Positions 29,067-38,118 of a stretch of DNA of 64,000 bases are shown piece after piece. This stretch comes from Evansella halocellulosilytica (GTDB lineage: Bacteria > Bacillota > Bacilli > Bacillales > Salisediminibacteriaceae): positions 3,782,354-3,846,353 of the forward strand of contig NZ_NIST01000001.1 of assembly GCF_002335745.1 (NCBI RefSeq), in the 5' to 3' direction. How positions within the stretch are numbered: the first letter of the stretch is position 1; each line of letters starts with the position of its first letter. The notes under the pieces are model-generated. The model ran no database searches, was not told the origin of the DNA, and worked only from the letters and a program-made list of their open reading frames with translations. A program made the position numbers and the translations under genes.

Positions 29067-29103
29067 AAAAACGCTTGGCTACTATTTAAACCAAGCGTTT
29101 TTT
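29067..29103. terminator. Bidirectional terminator next to araR
   Basis: A perfect 12-bp stem (AAAAACGCTTGG with CCAAGCGTTTTT) and a 12-nt loop has T runs on both strands. It lies 46 bp downstream of araR and can also stop plus-strand transcription from 28546. Confidence 0.85.
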
Positions 29104-29148
29104 GACAGGGTATCTGAAGTATCGAAACTCCTTATTATAAATCGTCCA

Positions 29149-30267
29149 TCAAGACTTTTCATTACGTTTTGCCGTGGACTGGCGGACAATTAATTTCGGT
29201 TGATATACGACCGACTCTACTTTCTTACTCTCTTTATTATTCGATACTTTTTGATTTTCAACTAAATCTACAATCATTTTAGCTGCTCTTTCTCCCATCT
29301 CCATTTTAGGATGTGAAACCGTCGTAAATTTGATTTCTGAAGCTTGAGCTAAAAAGGAGTCATCAAAACCTACAAAAGACAAATTTTTCGGTACAGATAT
29401 TTTATATTGCCTTAAAATATCTAGAAGCATTAGGGCTAGTTCATCGTTATAACAAACTAATGCAGTTGGAACATCTGTTTGTGAATGTAATAACTTCTTT
29501 AATTCTTCTACCGGCTTCGTAAATTTTTCTTCAGAGGAATAGTTAATAATATTTTTTGGATTAATCGGAATTTGATTATGCCGGTGTGCTTTTATATAGC
29601 CTTTCATTCGTTTGACCCCTTGTAGATCATCTGTTTTAAAAAATCCAGCAATGTTCGTATGACCATTTTGAATTAAATGTTCCGTTTGAAGGTAGCCACC
29701 TTTTTCATCGTCTACAATGAGACAAAGTGGCTCTAATTCATCATAAAAGGCATTGATCATAATATAAGGGATATTTAAACGTTCTAAATTAAAGTAGTAA
29801 TTGATATTAGGGTTTGAGAAGGCACTTTTAGTTGGCTCAATAATAATCCCATCAACATTTTGAGTCAAAATATTTTCTAAAATACGTTTCTCAGTAGCTA
29901 AATCATTGTTTGTGCTGTATAGGCTAACTTGGTAACCCATCTCACTTAAATAAGACTCTGCACCGCGAATGATAGACGGAAAAATATAATCGGAAATATA
30001 CGTTGTAATAATCGCAATGTTTTTTTTATTCGACTGTTTTATTTCATTCGCATCGGAACGATCTGCACAAAATGTCCCTGCCCCTTGTTCACGATACAGC
30101 CAGCCTTCATTTACTAGCTCGCCAATTGCTGTTCTGATCGTATGACGACTAACATCAAATTCCTTCATCATTTCATTTTCTGAACTTATTTTTTGATGAG
30201 CTACATAACTCCCATCTAAAATCCGTGATTTAATCACTTGCTTCACTTTGCTGTATTTTGTTTGCAT
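29149..30267 (-). CDS. araR: Arabinose operon repressor AraR (GntR HTH + LacI-like ligand domain)
   Basis: The protein is 372 aa. The N-terminal 70 residues are a GntR winged helix (KYSKVKQVIKSRILDGSY ... FDVSRHTIRTAIGELVNEGW ... GAGTFC). The rest is a LacI/GalR-type sugar-binding domain (SFVGFDDSFLAQASEIKFTT near 300). This combination is the hallmark of B. subtilis AraR, which dimerises, binds TTGTACGTACAA-like operators and releases them on L-arabinose. Six matching boxes are found in this window. The gene is monocistronic between its own promoter region and a strong terminator. Confidence 0.93.
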   Translation of the reverse strand: MQTKYSKVKQVIKSRILDGSYVAHQKISSENEMMKEFDVSRHTIRTAIGELVNEGWLYREQGAGTFCADRSDANEIKQSNKKNIAIITTYISDYIFPSIIRGAESYLSEMGYQVSLYSTNNDLATEKRILENILTQNVDGIIIEPTKSAFSNPNINYYFNLERLNIPYIMINAFYDELEPLCLIVDDEKGGYLQTEHLIQNGHTNIAGFFKTDDLQGVKRMKGYIKAHRHNQIPINPKNIINYSSEEKFTKPVEELKKLLHSQTDVPTALVCYNDELALMLLDILRQYKISVPKNLSFVGFDDSFLAQASEIKFTTVSHPKMEMGERAAKMIVDLVENQKVSNNKESKKVESVVYQPKLIVRQSTAKRNEKS

Positions 30268-30305
30268 GTTCTATACCCCAATTCACTATTAGCTCATATC
30301 TACTT

Positions 30306-30327
30306 AATGTGTATAGATTAACACATT
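30306..30327. repeat. Inverted repeat upstream of araR
   Basis: AATGTGT (30306-30312) and ACACATT (30321-30327) are separated by 8 nt, 39 bp from the araR start. It does not match the AraR box. It may be an operator for another factor or a degenerate autoregulatory site. Confidence 0.35.
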
Positions 30328-30394
30328 TAACGAGTATTTAAAAAATGCTTGTTTTTCCATTTTTTAAAAGAGAATTTACTTTCGAATTTATAAA

Positions 30395-30427
30395 ATACGG
30401 AGCTTTCATGAAATCAAAGCTCCGTAT
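30395..30427 (-). terminator. Terminator of araDBA
   Basis: A perfect 12-bp stem (ATACGGAGCTTT / AAAGCTCCGTAT) with a 9-nt loop lies 26 bp after the araA stop. An AT-rich stretch with a short T run follows on the minus strand. Confidence 0.75.
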
Positions 30428-30452
30428 TAATTATTAATTTTATCATTCTATT

Positions 30453-31940
30453 TTAAAACCTTCGGGCAATATCATTCCACTTTAATTCATTTTGGAATTG
30501 CATGACATTTGTAGATTCATTAATAAAAACACATTCAATATCTGTCATTGTTGCCCAATCATATAGTTGCTCAGGTGTTACTTCAAATGAGAACACAGTA
30601 TGGTGCGCCCCGCCTGCGTGAATCCATGCCTCAGCTGACTCACTAAGAGATGGTTGCGGCTTCCAAAGAATTTGTGCAACTGGCAGTTTCGGCATTTCCT
30701 TCACAGGTTTTACTGCTTCTACTTCATTCACGACAAGCCGGAAACGGTGTCCTAGATCAATAATCGATGCGTTTAAAGCACGACCTTCAGCCCCATTAAA
30801 TACCATACGTGCTGGGTCCTCTTTACCACCAATCCCTAAAGGATGAACTTCAATTTGCGGCTTCGTTGCAGCAATAGTAGGACAAACTTCAAGCATATGT
30901 GACCCTAATACGAGCTCGTTTCCTTTTTCCAAGTGGTACGTATAATCTTCCATAAAGGACGTTCCTTTACCATCTGCAATAATCTTCATCATACGAGTTA
31001 AGGCTGCCGTTTTCCAATCGCCTTCTCCACCAAACCCATATCCTTGAGCCATTAATCGTTGTACAGCAAGACCAGGTAATTGCTTCATACCGTGTAGATC
31101 TTCAAAGTTTGTCGTGAAGGCTGTAAAACCGCCTTCTTCTAAAAAGGACTTCATTCCTAATTCAATACGAGCTTGGTATAAAATTGAGTCACGATAAGCT
31201 TCTGAAGTCTCTGCTTCACGGTTTATATCGTATAATTCTTTATATTCTTTATAGAGTGCTTGAACATCCTCTTCAGAAATTTCATTCATTCGTTGGACAA
31301 GATCACCAATACCAAAAGCAGTTGTCGTCCAACCGAATTTTATTTGCGCTTCTACTTTATCTCCTTCTGTAACGGCTACATTACGCATATTGTCACCGAA
31401 GCGAGCTACCTTCAAGTTTAGACCATCCGTTACAGCTATTGCCGTTCTCATCCAATTTACTAAACGCTCCCTCACTTCTTCATTTTCCCAATGACCAACA
31501 ACAACTTTACGAGCAATGTTCATACGAGCACCGATAAACCCATATTCACGATCACCGTGTGCAGATTGATTCGTATTCATGAAGTCCATGTCTATATGAT
31601 CCCATGGGATTTCACGATTAAATTGCGTATGTAAATGTAGCAGCGGCTTATTTAATTGTGAAAGCCCTGCGATCCACATTTTTGCTGGTGAAAATGTGTG
31701 CATCCAAGTGATAAGCCCAGCACAATTTTCATCTGTATTCGCATCAATACATAGTTTATGAATACTATCTGCAGTCGTTAGTACTGGCTTTAGGACGATT
31801 TCATATGGAAGGTTTTCGTCACTGTTTAACCGTGCGACAATTTGACGAGAGTGCTCTTGTACTTCTTCAATCGTTTCTGGACCGTACAAGTGTTGACTTC
31901 CTGTTACAAACCAAAATTCGTATTTCTTTATTTTCAACAT
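30453..31940 (-). CDS. araA: L-arabinose isomerase
   Basis: The protein is 495 aa from the ATG at 31940, with AAGGAGGAGG 9 nt upstream. The longer in-frame start lies in the end of araB and lacks such a site. It begins with the typical YEFWFVTGSQHLYGPE; later blocks TWMHTFSPAKMWIAGL, FGWTTTAFGIGDL, GYGFGGEGDWKTAAL (metal-site Glu) and GSHMLEVCPTI are intact. It converts L-arabinose to L-ribulose in the cytoplasm. It is last in the araD-araB-araA operon. Confidence 0.97.
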   Translation of the reverse strand: MLKIKKYEFWFVTGSQHLYGPETIEEVQEHSRQIVARLNSDENLPYEIVLKPVLTTADSIHKLCIDANTDENCAGLITWMHTFSPAKMWIAGLSQLNKPLLHLHTQFNREIPWDHIDMDFMNTNQSAHGDREYGFIGARMNIARKVVVGHWENEEVRERLVNWMRTAIAVTDGLNLKVARFGDNMRNVAVTEGDKVEAQIKFGWTTTAFGIGDLVQRMNEISEEDVQALYKEYKELYDINREAETSEAYRDSILYQARIELGMKSFLEEGGFTAFTTNFEDLHGMKQLPGLAVQRLMAQGYGFGGEGDWKTAALTRMMKIIADGKGTSFMEDYTYHLEKGNELVLGSHMLEVCPTIAATKPQIEVHPLGIGGKEDPARMVFNGAEGRALNASIIDLGHRFRLVVNEVEAVKPVKEMPKLPVAQILWKPQPSLSESAEAWIHAGGAHHTVFSFEVTPEQLYDWATMTDIECVFINESTNVMQFQNELKWNDIARRF

Positions 31941-31984
31941 GTTCCTACTCCTCCTCCTTAAAACTTCTGTAATCTCGGTGTTAC

Positions 31985-33649
31985 TCATTGTTCCTTTAGT
32001 GCTTTTAACCTTTTCATGACGTCATTTTCGCCGCGCCCAAAGTAATCATGCAACCTTGTATATTCTTGATACAGCTTTTCATAAACCGCGACATTTTCAG
32101 GGATTGGCTTAAATGTTTCTTCTTTCACTCTCCCCATTGTTTTAGCTGCATCTGTAATCGTCTCATATCCACCTTGTTCACTTCCCGCTGCTACTGCGCC
32201 AAACATCGCAGCTCCAAGTGCAGGGGTTTGTTTTGATGCCGCTACCTTAATTTCTCGATTCGTAACATCTGCATAAATTTGCATCAGTAATTTATTTTTT
32301 TGCGGTAACCCGCCACAAGCGTATAATTCGTCTACCGGTACACCGTTATGATGAAAGGCATCTACGATTTTTCTTGTCCCAAATGCAGTTGCCTCAAGCA
32401 ATGCGCGATAAACTTCCTCCGGTTTTGTAAGAAGATTGTATCCAAGTAAAACACCCGTCAAATCTGTATCGACAAGTACAGAACGGTTGCCATTCCACCA
32501 ATCTAAAGCAAGCAGGCCGGTTTCGCCTGGCTTATACTTAGTAGCCTTTTGTTCTAGTAATACGTGAACATCTAAGCCAGCTTTTTCGGCTTCTTCTTTA
32601 ATATAAGCCGGTACACCTTGATCCACATACCATGCAAAGATATCGCCTACGGCTGACTGCCCCGCTTCATATCCGAGGTAACCAGGAATGATTCCATCTT
32701 CGACGACACCACACATACCTTCTACCTTTTTCTCTTCTGTACCTAAAAGCATGTGGCATATTGAAGTCCCCATCGCCATAACTAGTTTGCCAGGTGTAAC
32801 GACGCCAACTGCCGGAACAGCAGCGTGTGCATCCACGTTCCCTACAGCAACAGCTGTTCCTGGGAGCAATCCGACAGCATTTGCCATTTGTTCGGTTAGT
32901 TCCCCTGCTTTTGTTCCAAGAGGAAGAATATCGCCTCGTAACTTTGTTTCTACTAAATCTTCCAACCGTGGATCAAGTGATTTAAAAAATTGTTTAGACG
33001 GATAACCTTCTTTTTTATGCCAGATCGCTTTATATCCTGCTGTACAACTGTTCTTCGTAATATTTCCGGTCAGCTTAGAAATGACCCAATCCGTTGCTTC
33101 AAGAAAACGGTCCGTCTTATCGTATATATCACGGTCTTCGTTTAAAATTTGCCATACTTTCGCAATCATCCATTCTGAAGATATTTTCCCTCCGTAACGT
33201 GGAAGGAACTCTTCACCTCTTTTTTCTGCAATTTCATTGATCAAGTTCGCTTCACCTTGAGCTGCGTGGTGCTTCCACAGTTTCACCCAACTATGAGGTC
33301 GATCTTTTAATTCAGGATAAAGGCATAATGGTTCCCCAACTTTATCAACAGGCAACATCGTACACGCTGTAAAATCAATCCCAAGACCGATCACATCTGC
33401 TGGATCCACTCCTGATTCCTTTATGACTGCTGGAATCGATGACGCTAAAACGTTAATATAATCAAGCGGGTGCTGGAGTGCCCATTCATGATCTAATTTA
33501 ACTCTAGATTCAGGTAGCTCTTCATCAATCACCCCATGATCGTAAACGGTTACATGATCTGCAATTTCAGATCCATCTGATAAATCAACAAGCACTGCAC
33601 GACCAGATTCAGTACCGTAATCAACACCAATCGTATATTTTTTACTCAT
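31985..33649 (-). CDS. araB: L-ribulokinase
   Basis: The protein is 554 aa of the FGGY kinase family. N-terminal [18 protein letters not shown] is the araB-type phosphate loop. [15 protein letters not shown] and [14 protein letters not shown] are typical, and the C-terminal [21 protein letters not shown] is the FGGY ATP-site signature. It phosphorylates L-ribulose with ATP to L-ribulose-5-phosphate. It lies 28 bp after araD and 44 bp before araA. Confidence 0.96.
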   Translation of the reverse strand: MSKKYTIGVDYGTESGRAVLVDLSDGSEIADHVTVYDHGVIDEELPESRVKLDHEWALQHPLDYINVLASSIPAVIKESGVDPADVIGLGIDFTACTMLPVDKVGEPLCLYPELKDRPHSWVKLWKHHAAQGEANLINEIAEKRGEEFLPRYGGKISSEWMIAKVWQILNEDRDIYDKTDRFLEATDWVISKLTGNITKNSCTAGYKAIWHKKEGYPSKQFFKSLDPRLEDLVETKLRGDILPLGTKAGELTEQMANAVGLLPGTAVAVGNVDAHAAVPAVGVVTPGKLVMAMGTSICHMLLGTEEKKVEGMCGVVEDGIIPGYLGYEAGQSAVGDIFAWYVDQGVPAYIKEEAEKAGLDVHVLLEQKATKYKPGETGLLALDWWNGNRSVLVDTDLTGVLLGYNLLTKPEEVYRALLEATAFGTRKIVDAFHHNGVPVDELYACGGLPQKNKLLMQIYADVTNREIKVAASKQTPALGAAMFGAVAAGSEQGGYETITDAAKTMGRVKEETFKPIPENVAVYEKLYQEYTRLHDYFGRGENDVMKRLKALKEQ

Positions 33650-33677
33650 CCTGCAACCCTACCTTTCTATGAATCTC

Positions 33678-34373
33678 TTATTTTTGTCCGTAATAAGCAT
33701 TTTTGCCGTGTTTGCGTAGAAAATGCCGATCTAATAACGTTTGATCCATCGGTTTTGTATTTGGATTAATTGATAGCGTCTTCCATGCCATCTTTGCTAC
33801 TTCCTCTAAAACAACAGCATTATGAACGGCATTTTGTGGATCCTCTCCCCAAGCGAAAGGAGCGTGGGAATGTACTAATACACCTGGAATCTGCATAGGG
33901 TCGATATTTCTTGATTGAAAACACTCTACAATCACATTCCCTGTTTCTAACTCGTATTTCCCATTTATTTCATCTTCGGTCATCGGTCGAGTACATGGTA
34001 TCTCCCCATAAAAGTAATCTGCTTGTGTCGTACCGTATGCAGGTATAGGTTTGCCTGCTTGTGCCCAACTTGTTGCAACTGTAGAATGAGTATGGACAAT
34101 TCCGCCTATGTGAGGGAAAGCATTATAAAGAGCAAGGTGTGTAGCAGTATCAGATGATGGTCTTAAGTCCCCTTCCACTATGTTCCCATCAAAATCAACG
34201 ACTACCATATCTTTACTACGCATTTCAAAGTATTCTAGACCACTAGGCTTAATGACAATAACTTCCTTTTCACGGTCAATGCCACTGACGTTTCCCCATG
34301 TAAAGGTAACTAAATGGTGCTTAGGTAAAGCAAGATTCGCTTTGAATACGGTTTCTTTTAGTTGCTCTAACAT
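33678..34373 (-). CDS. araD: L-ribulose-5-phosphate 4-epimerase
   Basis: The protein is 231 aa from the ATG at 34373, with AAAGGAG 7 nt upstream. This is a class II aldolase-fold epimerase: [27 protein letters not shown], and the zinc histidines in [14 protein letters not shown] plus [12 protein letters not shown]. It converts L-ribulose-5-phosphate to D-xylulose-5-phosphate, which feeds transketolase. It is the first gene of araDBA, behind an AraR-like box that overlaps its promoter region. Confidence 0.96.
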   Translation of the reverse strand: MLEQLKETVFKANLALPKHHLVTFTWGNVSGIDREKEVIVIKPSGLEYFEMRSKDMVVVDFDGNIVEGDLRPSSDTATHLALYNAFPHIGGIVHTHSTVATSWAQAGKPIPAYGTTQADYFYGEIPCTRPMTEDEINGKYELETGNVIVECFQSRNIDPMQIPGVLVHSHAPFAWGEDPQNAVHNAVVLEEVAKMAWKTLSINPNTKPMDQTLLDRHFLRKHGKNAYYGQK

Positions 34374-34418
34374 GTAAATACTCCTTTCCTTTTCACTCAT
34401 TATATAATTCCATTATAC

Positions 34419-34434
34419 ACTTGTACGGACATTT
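34419..34434. promoter_or_regulatory. AraR-like operator before araD
   Basis: ACTTGTACGGACATTT matches the AraR core with one change. It abuts a minus-strand TATAAT (34413-34418), so a bound repressor would cover the -35/-10 region. Confidence 0.75.
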
Positions 34435-34530
34435 TCCCATAGTTATTTTCTCTTTTTTTATTTATTCGATCAGATAATTTTAGGTAAGATTATTCTTTCT
34501 TCTCGAATATCTATTCAAATAAAGGGGAAC

Positions 34531-34546
34531 TCTGTACGTACAACTT
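34531..34546. promoter_or_regulatory. AraR-like operator at the galM stop
   Basis: TCTGTACGTACAACTT carries the intact GTACGTACAA core and touches the galM stop codon. It is 112 bp from the araD-proximal box, so the pair could support DNA looping over the araD promoter. Confidence 0.7.
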
Positions 34547-35596
34547 TTAGATATTTATATTAAATGAATAAGTTGTCGTCGATTGATATACATCCCCTTG
34601 CTTCAACATAATTGACGGAAAGGATGGATGATTGATGGCATCGGGATGTTTTTGTGTTTCTAAGCAAAGACCTAGATATTTTTTCGATTGAACTCCCCTA
34701 ATTGAAAAGTCATCTCCTAATTGATTGCCTGTATAAAGAACGACACAAGGTTCATCCGTTTCAACGACTAAATTACGCCCGCTTTCTCGATCTTCCAAAA
34801 CAATTTCTTGTTGATGATTCGTATTTAATACGAAAGGGTGATCATAACCATTTCCTGCAAGGATGTTTTGTTCATGATTCGATTGCGCTCCGCTTATAAT
34901 TTGTCTTCTCTTACGAAAATCGAAGTCCGTATTTTCTACAGAAGCCAATTCCCCCATAGGAATTAATTGTTTTGTTAATGGCAAATAAGCCGAAGCATCC
35001 ATCGTTAAATAATGATTGAGTACATCTCGTTTTAAATGACCACTTAAATTAAAGTAAGTATGATTCGTTAAATTAAGCAGTGTTGTTTGATCTGCTTCTC
35101 CTTCATAAGCGATTGAAAATTCGTTAAGATCATTTAACGTGTAGATGACTTTCACACGTAAATTCCCTGGATAGCCTTCTTCTCCATCTGGACTGAAATA
35201 GCTAAATTCTAAGCCTACTTTATCTTTTTGATCGATGACTCTTGTATCCCATATGACTTTATCGAACCCTTTATGTCCTCCATGCAGATGGTTTTGTCCA
35301 TCATTGACCGGTAATTTATAAGTTTCACCATCTAATTGAAATGCTGCTTTATCGATTCTTCCAGCTACTCTACCGATTGTTGCTCCAAAATAGGAAGAAT
35401 AGTTATGATAATCTTCTAAACGATCAAAACCTAATACGACATTTTCAAATGTTCCATTTTGATCTGGTACTAACAATTTTGAGATAATACATCCATAGTC
35501 TAAACAAGTTACCTCATAGCCATTGTTATTCGTTAACGTATAAGCTGTTACATCTTTCCCTTGATATTCTCCAAATTTTTCTTGCGTCACTTTCAC
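34547..35596 (-). CDS. galM: Aldose 1-epimerase (mutarotase)
   Basis: The protein is 349 aa. It has the GalM core motifs GATIGRVAGRID, NDGQNHLHGGHKGFDKVIWD, the catalytic His in LTNHTYFNLSGH, and YTGNQLGDDFSIRG. It interconverts the anomers of free sugars such as arabinose or galactose so that kinase or isomerase can use them. The GTG at 35596 has AGGAG 11 nt upstream; the nearby ATG is out of frame. It lies between araM-HAD and araDBA. No clear sigma-A promoter was found directly upstream beyond an isolated TATAAT (35670-35675, minus). Confidence 0.93.
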   Translation of the reverse strand: MKVTQEKFGEYQGKDVTAYTLTNNNGYEVTCLDYGCIISKLLVPDQNGTFENVVLGFDRLEDYHNYSSYFGATIGRVAGRIDKAAFQLDGETYKLPVNDGQNHLHGGHKGFDKVIWDTRVIDQKDKVGLEFSYFSPDGEEGYPGNLRVKVIYTLNDLNEFSIAYEGEADQTTLLNLTNHTYFNLSGHLKRDVLNHYLTMDASAYLPLTKQLIPMGELASVENTDFDFRKRRQIISGAQSNHEQNILAGNGYDHPFVLNTNHQQEIVLEDRESGRNLVVETDEPCVVLYTGNQLGDDFSIRGVQSKKYLGLCLETQKHPDAINHPSFPSIMLKQGDVYQSTTTYSFNINI

Positions 35597-35901
35597 TTTT
35601 TCATCAGCTCCTATGCTGTCCTTTTTTTTGTTTTGGCTGCTTTATTAAAGATTGTTGCTTTTGGATCATATTATATGATTGTTCGAACCCGTTACTGGCA
35701 GACGCTTTCACTCAGAGCACAAGTGTTACATCTACTCTCGCTTGCACTTCGTTTGCATACGTAGTGGCTTTTTTGCAACGGACAATGTCTCAACTTCCTA
35801 TGCTCTACACTGTGTTCCCTAGGAAATTTTCGACTATTGCTTATACTGCTTGAGTCGCCACTGTTTACTTCTTCGCATTTTCAACTAAACAACAATCTAT
35901 G
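35597..35901. other. Non-coding gap between galM and the HAD gene
   Basis: About 300 bp with no supportable gene. On the minus strand it contains a CGAAG-rich, repeat-like stretch (CGAAGAAG..., GCAAACGAAGTGCAAGCGAG) reminiscent of the block at 28918-29050, and near galM an isolated TATAAT. It may be a decayed intergenic repeat. Confidence 0.3.
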
Positions 35902-35918
35902 AAAAAAGCCTTTGCTTT
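35902..35918 (-). terminator. Short terminator of araM-HAD
   Basis: On the minus strand AAAGC-AAAG-GCTTTTTT forms a 5-bp stem with a T run, overlapping the HAD stop codon. It is short but well placed. Confidence 0.45.
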
Positions 35919-36624
35919 ATAAAAAATTTAGTGCAGTATGATAACTCTTAATTGTCTCATAAGGGGTATGGTCCGTTTTACGATGTTTATGACGATAATT
36001 AAACCAAATACTATTCCATCCAGCTTCACTCGAAGCGACAACATCATTCGTCCAGGAATCTCCAATGTAATAACAATGTTTAGGAGCAAATCCTATTTTC
36101 TCTGTTACATGATGAAAGATTCGTTTATCGGGCTTTGCAAAACCAACAGCATCAGAGATAAAAATATTCTCTTTAGAAATATAATGTAATAGCTTGAGAG
36201 CATACACTTTTTTCATTTGATGTTTGACAGGACCATTTGTAATTAACCCAACTACACAATCTTTTTTTATCAATTCAGTAATGAACGGGATAAAACCTTC
36301 AAAACAATAGATGTTATGTTGCCTTTTCTCATATTCTGCTTGGATTTTCTCTGCGTCATGGACAGTGATTGTTTCACCAAACAAGTTAAATGAGTGAACG
36401 AGCCTCTGTAACCTTAACTCAGTTAAAGTTATTTCCCCTTCTTTGTATCTCGTCCAAAGGAGATCACTCGCTTCCCTCACCTTTATAAAGAAAGATTCAT
36501 AAGGGAAATCATGCTCAATATTTAACGTTGTACGAACAGCATCTTTAAACGGTAACAATTGATCATATATCGTATCATCTAAGTCAAAAAAATAAGCTGC
36601 CCGTATCTCCTTCGCCGTGATCAT
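35917..36624 (-). CDS. HAD-superfamily phosphatase (subfamily I)
   Basis: The protein is 235 aa. HAD motif I is YFFDLDDTIYD, motif II LITNGPVKHQ, motif III Lys in VGFAKPDKRIF, and motif IV YIGDSWTNDVVASSEAG. The cap is inserted between motifs I and II, so it is a subfamily I phosphatase like YfnB/YjjG. It probably hydrolyses a sugar phosphate or nucleotide. It is 13 bp downstream of araM. In B. subtilis the gene beside araM is araL, also a HAD phosphatase but of a different (NagD) subfamily, so this looks like a functional substitute. That comparison is inference. Confidence 0.88.
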   Translation of the reverse strand: MITAKEIRAAYFFDLDDTIYDQLLPFKDAVRTTLNIEHDFPYESFFIKVREASDLLWTRYKEGEITLTELRLQRLVHSFNLFGETITVHDAEKIQAEYEKRQHNIYCFEGFIPFITELIKKDCVVGLITNGPVKHQMKKVYALKLLHYISKENIFISDAVGFAKPDKRIFHHVTEKIGFAPKHCYYIGDSWTNDVVASSEAGWNSIWFNYRHKHRKTDHTPYETIKSYHTALNFL

Positions 36625-36637
36625 GATAAACTCCCTC

Positions 36638-37864
36638 TCAGATGACCTTATTGTTTATACGAGTCATCATAGTGTTAAAAAATTTCAAGAACGTGTACCG
36701 ATCTCTTAGAAGATGAGCTTCTTTTAAGCTCTTTTTTAAAAGTTCCGTTTCAATGCCTAATTCAATTGGCTCCACTTCTCCTCCCAGGGTCGAAATCATC
36801 TCTTTAATACTGCTCGATTTTGGAATTTCATTAATGATTTCCATGACTTCTTCTCTGTGATTTAACACTTTTTGGACATGTTCTTCATCGCTATGTTCAT
36901 TTAATACACTGACATTGGAAACGAGCTTTCGAACCTCTTCTTTATATAAATCTGCGATAATCGAACAGGAAATACTTACTTTTGCTCCGTGCATTACTTG
37001 TTGCTTGTTTCGACGGATAAAGTCCATTTCCCAATAATGTGAGAGGTGATGTTCAGCTCCGGATGCAGGATGAGAATGACCGATGAGAAGCATCGCAAGA
37101 CCTGATTTGATTAAAGCCTCAGTAAGCGTTTGGATTCCTTCTTCCTCTCCATTTGCAATCGAGCTAACATTAGTAACACAGTCTTCTAACGCACTTTTTG
37201 TCATCTCATAAGCTAATGGACAAAATATTTCGTCACCAATGAGATGACTAAATTTCCAGTCAGCTAAAGAAGTACTTTTTCCTAACATATCCCCGAAACC
37301 TGCAGCAATCATTTTTTTAGGAGCTTGCTTTAAAATCGTGAGGTTCGCGAACAAGGCAATCGGTGCCTGTGTTTGATATGTCTTTTTTACCCCGCGGACG
37401 ATGATCGGCGCCCCCATCGAATTAAATCCATCTACAGATGGAGCCGTAGGAATCGAGATAAATTCCTTGTTCATTTTATAGCTGACAATTCTCGTAATAT
37501 CATGAATCGTTCCGGCCCCAACAGCTAGTAAAATATCTGTTCTCTTCGATACTGCTAACATCACTTGAACAATTGATTCAGCATCAGCAACGACGTCGCC
37601 TTGGTCATCAGGCTGAACTAAACAAACATCTACTTCAATCCCGTTTCTTTCAAGAATGTCACGAAGGTTTTCACCTGCTATTTCATTTGTTGTACAATCT
37701 GCTACAATCATGACATGCCCCGTTGTTTTTTGTTGAATAAATGAAACTGCATCTTGAAATGCGTCATTGTGAATGACCATTTTCTCAATATTTATATCAT
37801 AATGATGTAAACCACACTGACACTTTTTAACTTGTTCTGACATGCCATTCATATTCATTTCCAT
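36638..37864 (-). CDS. araM: AraM, NAD-linked sn-glycerol-1-phosphate dehydrogenase
   Basis: The protein is 408 aa from the ATG at 37864 (GGAGGAG 5 nt upstream). It shows the iron-containing alcohol dehydrogenase-like fold: nucleotide site AVGAGTIHDITR, SIPTAPSVDGFNSMGAPI, and metal ligands in AAGFGDMLGKSTSLADW and HSHPASGAEHHLSHYWE. Known AraM of B. subtilis reduces dihydroxyacetone phosphate to glycerol-1-phosphate, used for heptaprenylglyceryl phosphate. Its place in arabinose operons is conserved but unexplained. An AraR-like box lies 29 bp upstream of the start. Confidence 0.93.
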   Translation of the reverse strand: MEMNMNGMSEQVKKCQCGLHHYDINIEKMVIHNDAFQDAVSFIQQKTTGHVMIVADCTTNEIAGENLRDILERNGIEVDVCLVQPDDQGDVVADAESIVQVMLAVSKRTDILLAVGAGTIHDITRIVSYKMNKEFISIPTAPSVDGFNSMGAPIIVRGVKKTYQTQAPIALFANLTILKQAPKKMIAAGFGDMLGKSTSLADWKFSHLIGDEIFCPLAYEMTKSALEDCVTNVSSIANGEEEGIQTLTEALIKSGLAMLLIGHSHPASGAEHHLSHYWEMDFIRRNKQQVMHGAKVSISCSIIADLYKEEVRKLVSNVSVLNEHSDEEHVQKVLNHREEVMEIINEIPKSSSIKEMISTLGGEVEPIELGIETELLKKSLKEAHLLRDRYTFLKFFNTMMTRINNKVI

Positions 37865-37892
37865 ACAATCTCCTCCACTCTTTAAAAATATA

Positions 37893-37908
37893 ATTGATAC
37901 GTACAACT
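37893..37908. promoter_or_regulatory. AraR-like operator before araM
   Basis: ATTGATACGTACAACT keeps the TACGTACAA core. It sits between araM and a minus-strand TATAAT at 37938-37943, i.e. in the 5' leader, where AraR could block elongation. Confidence 0.7.
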
Positions 37909-38118
37909 ATATTTTATTTCTTATATTTTAGTAAAGGATTATACTTTATTTTAACTGAAGAAAAATGAAAACATGACTTTCTCTAAGTCATGCAACTTCC
38001 CCTTCTTTCCTTACATTAATAAACTTGTTTATGAATTAACAAAGATGTATTATATTTTTATAAATATTTATTATAAGTCATCTATCTCTCATCGTAGCGC
38101 GTGATAGGAGGAACGAAT

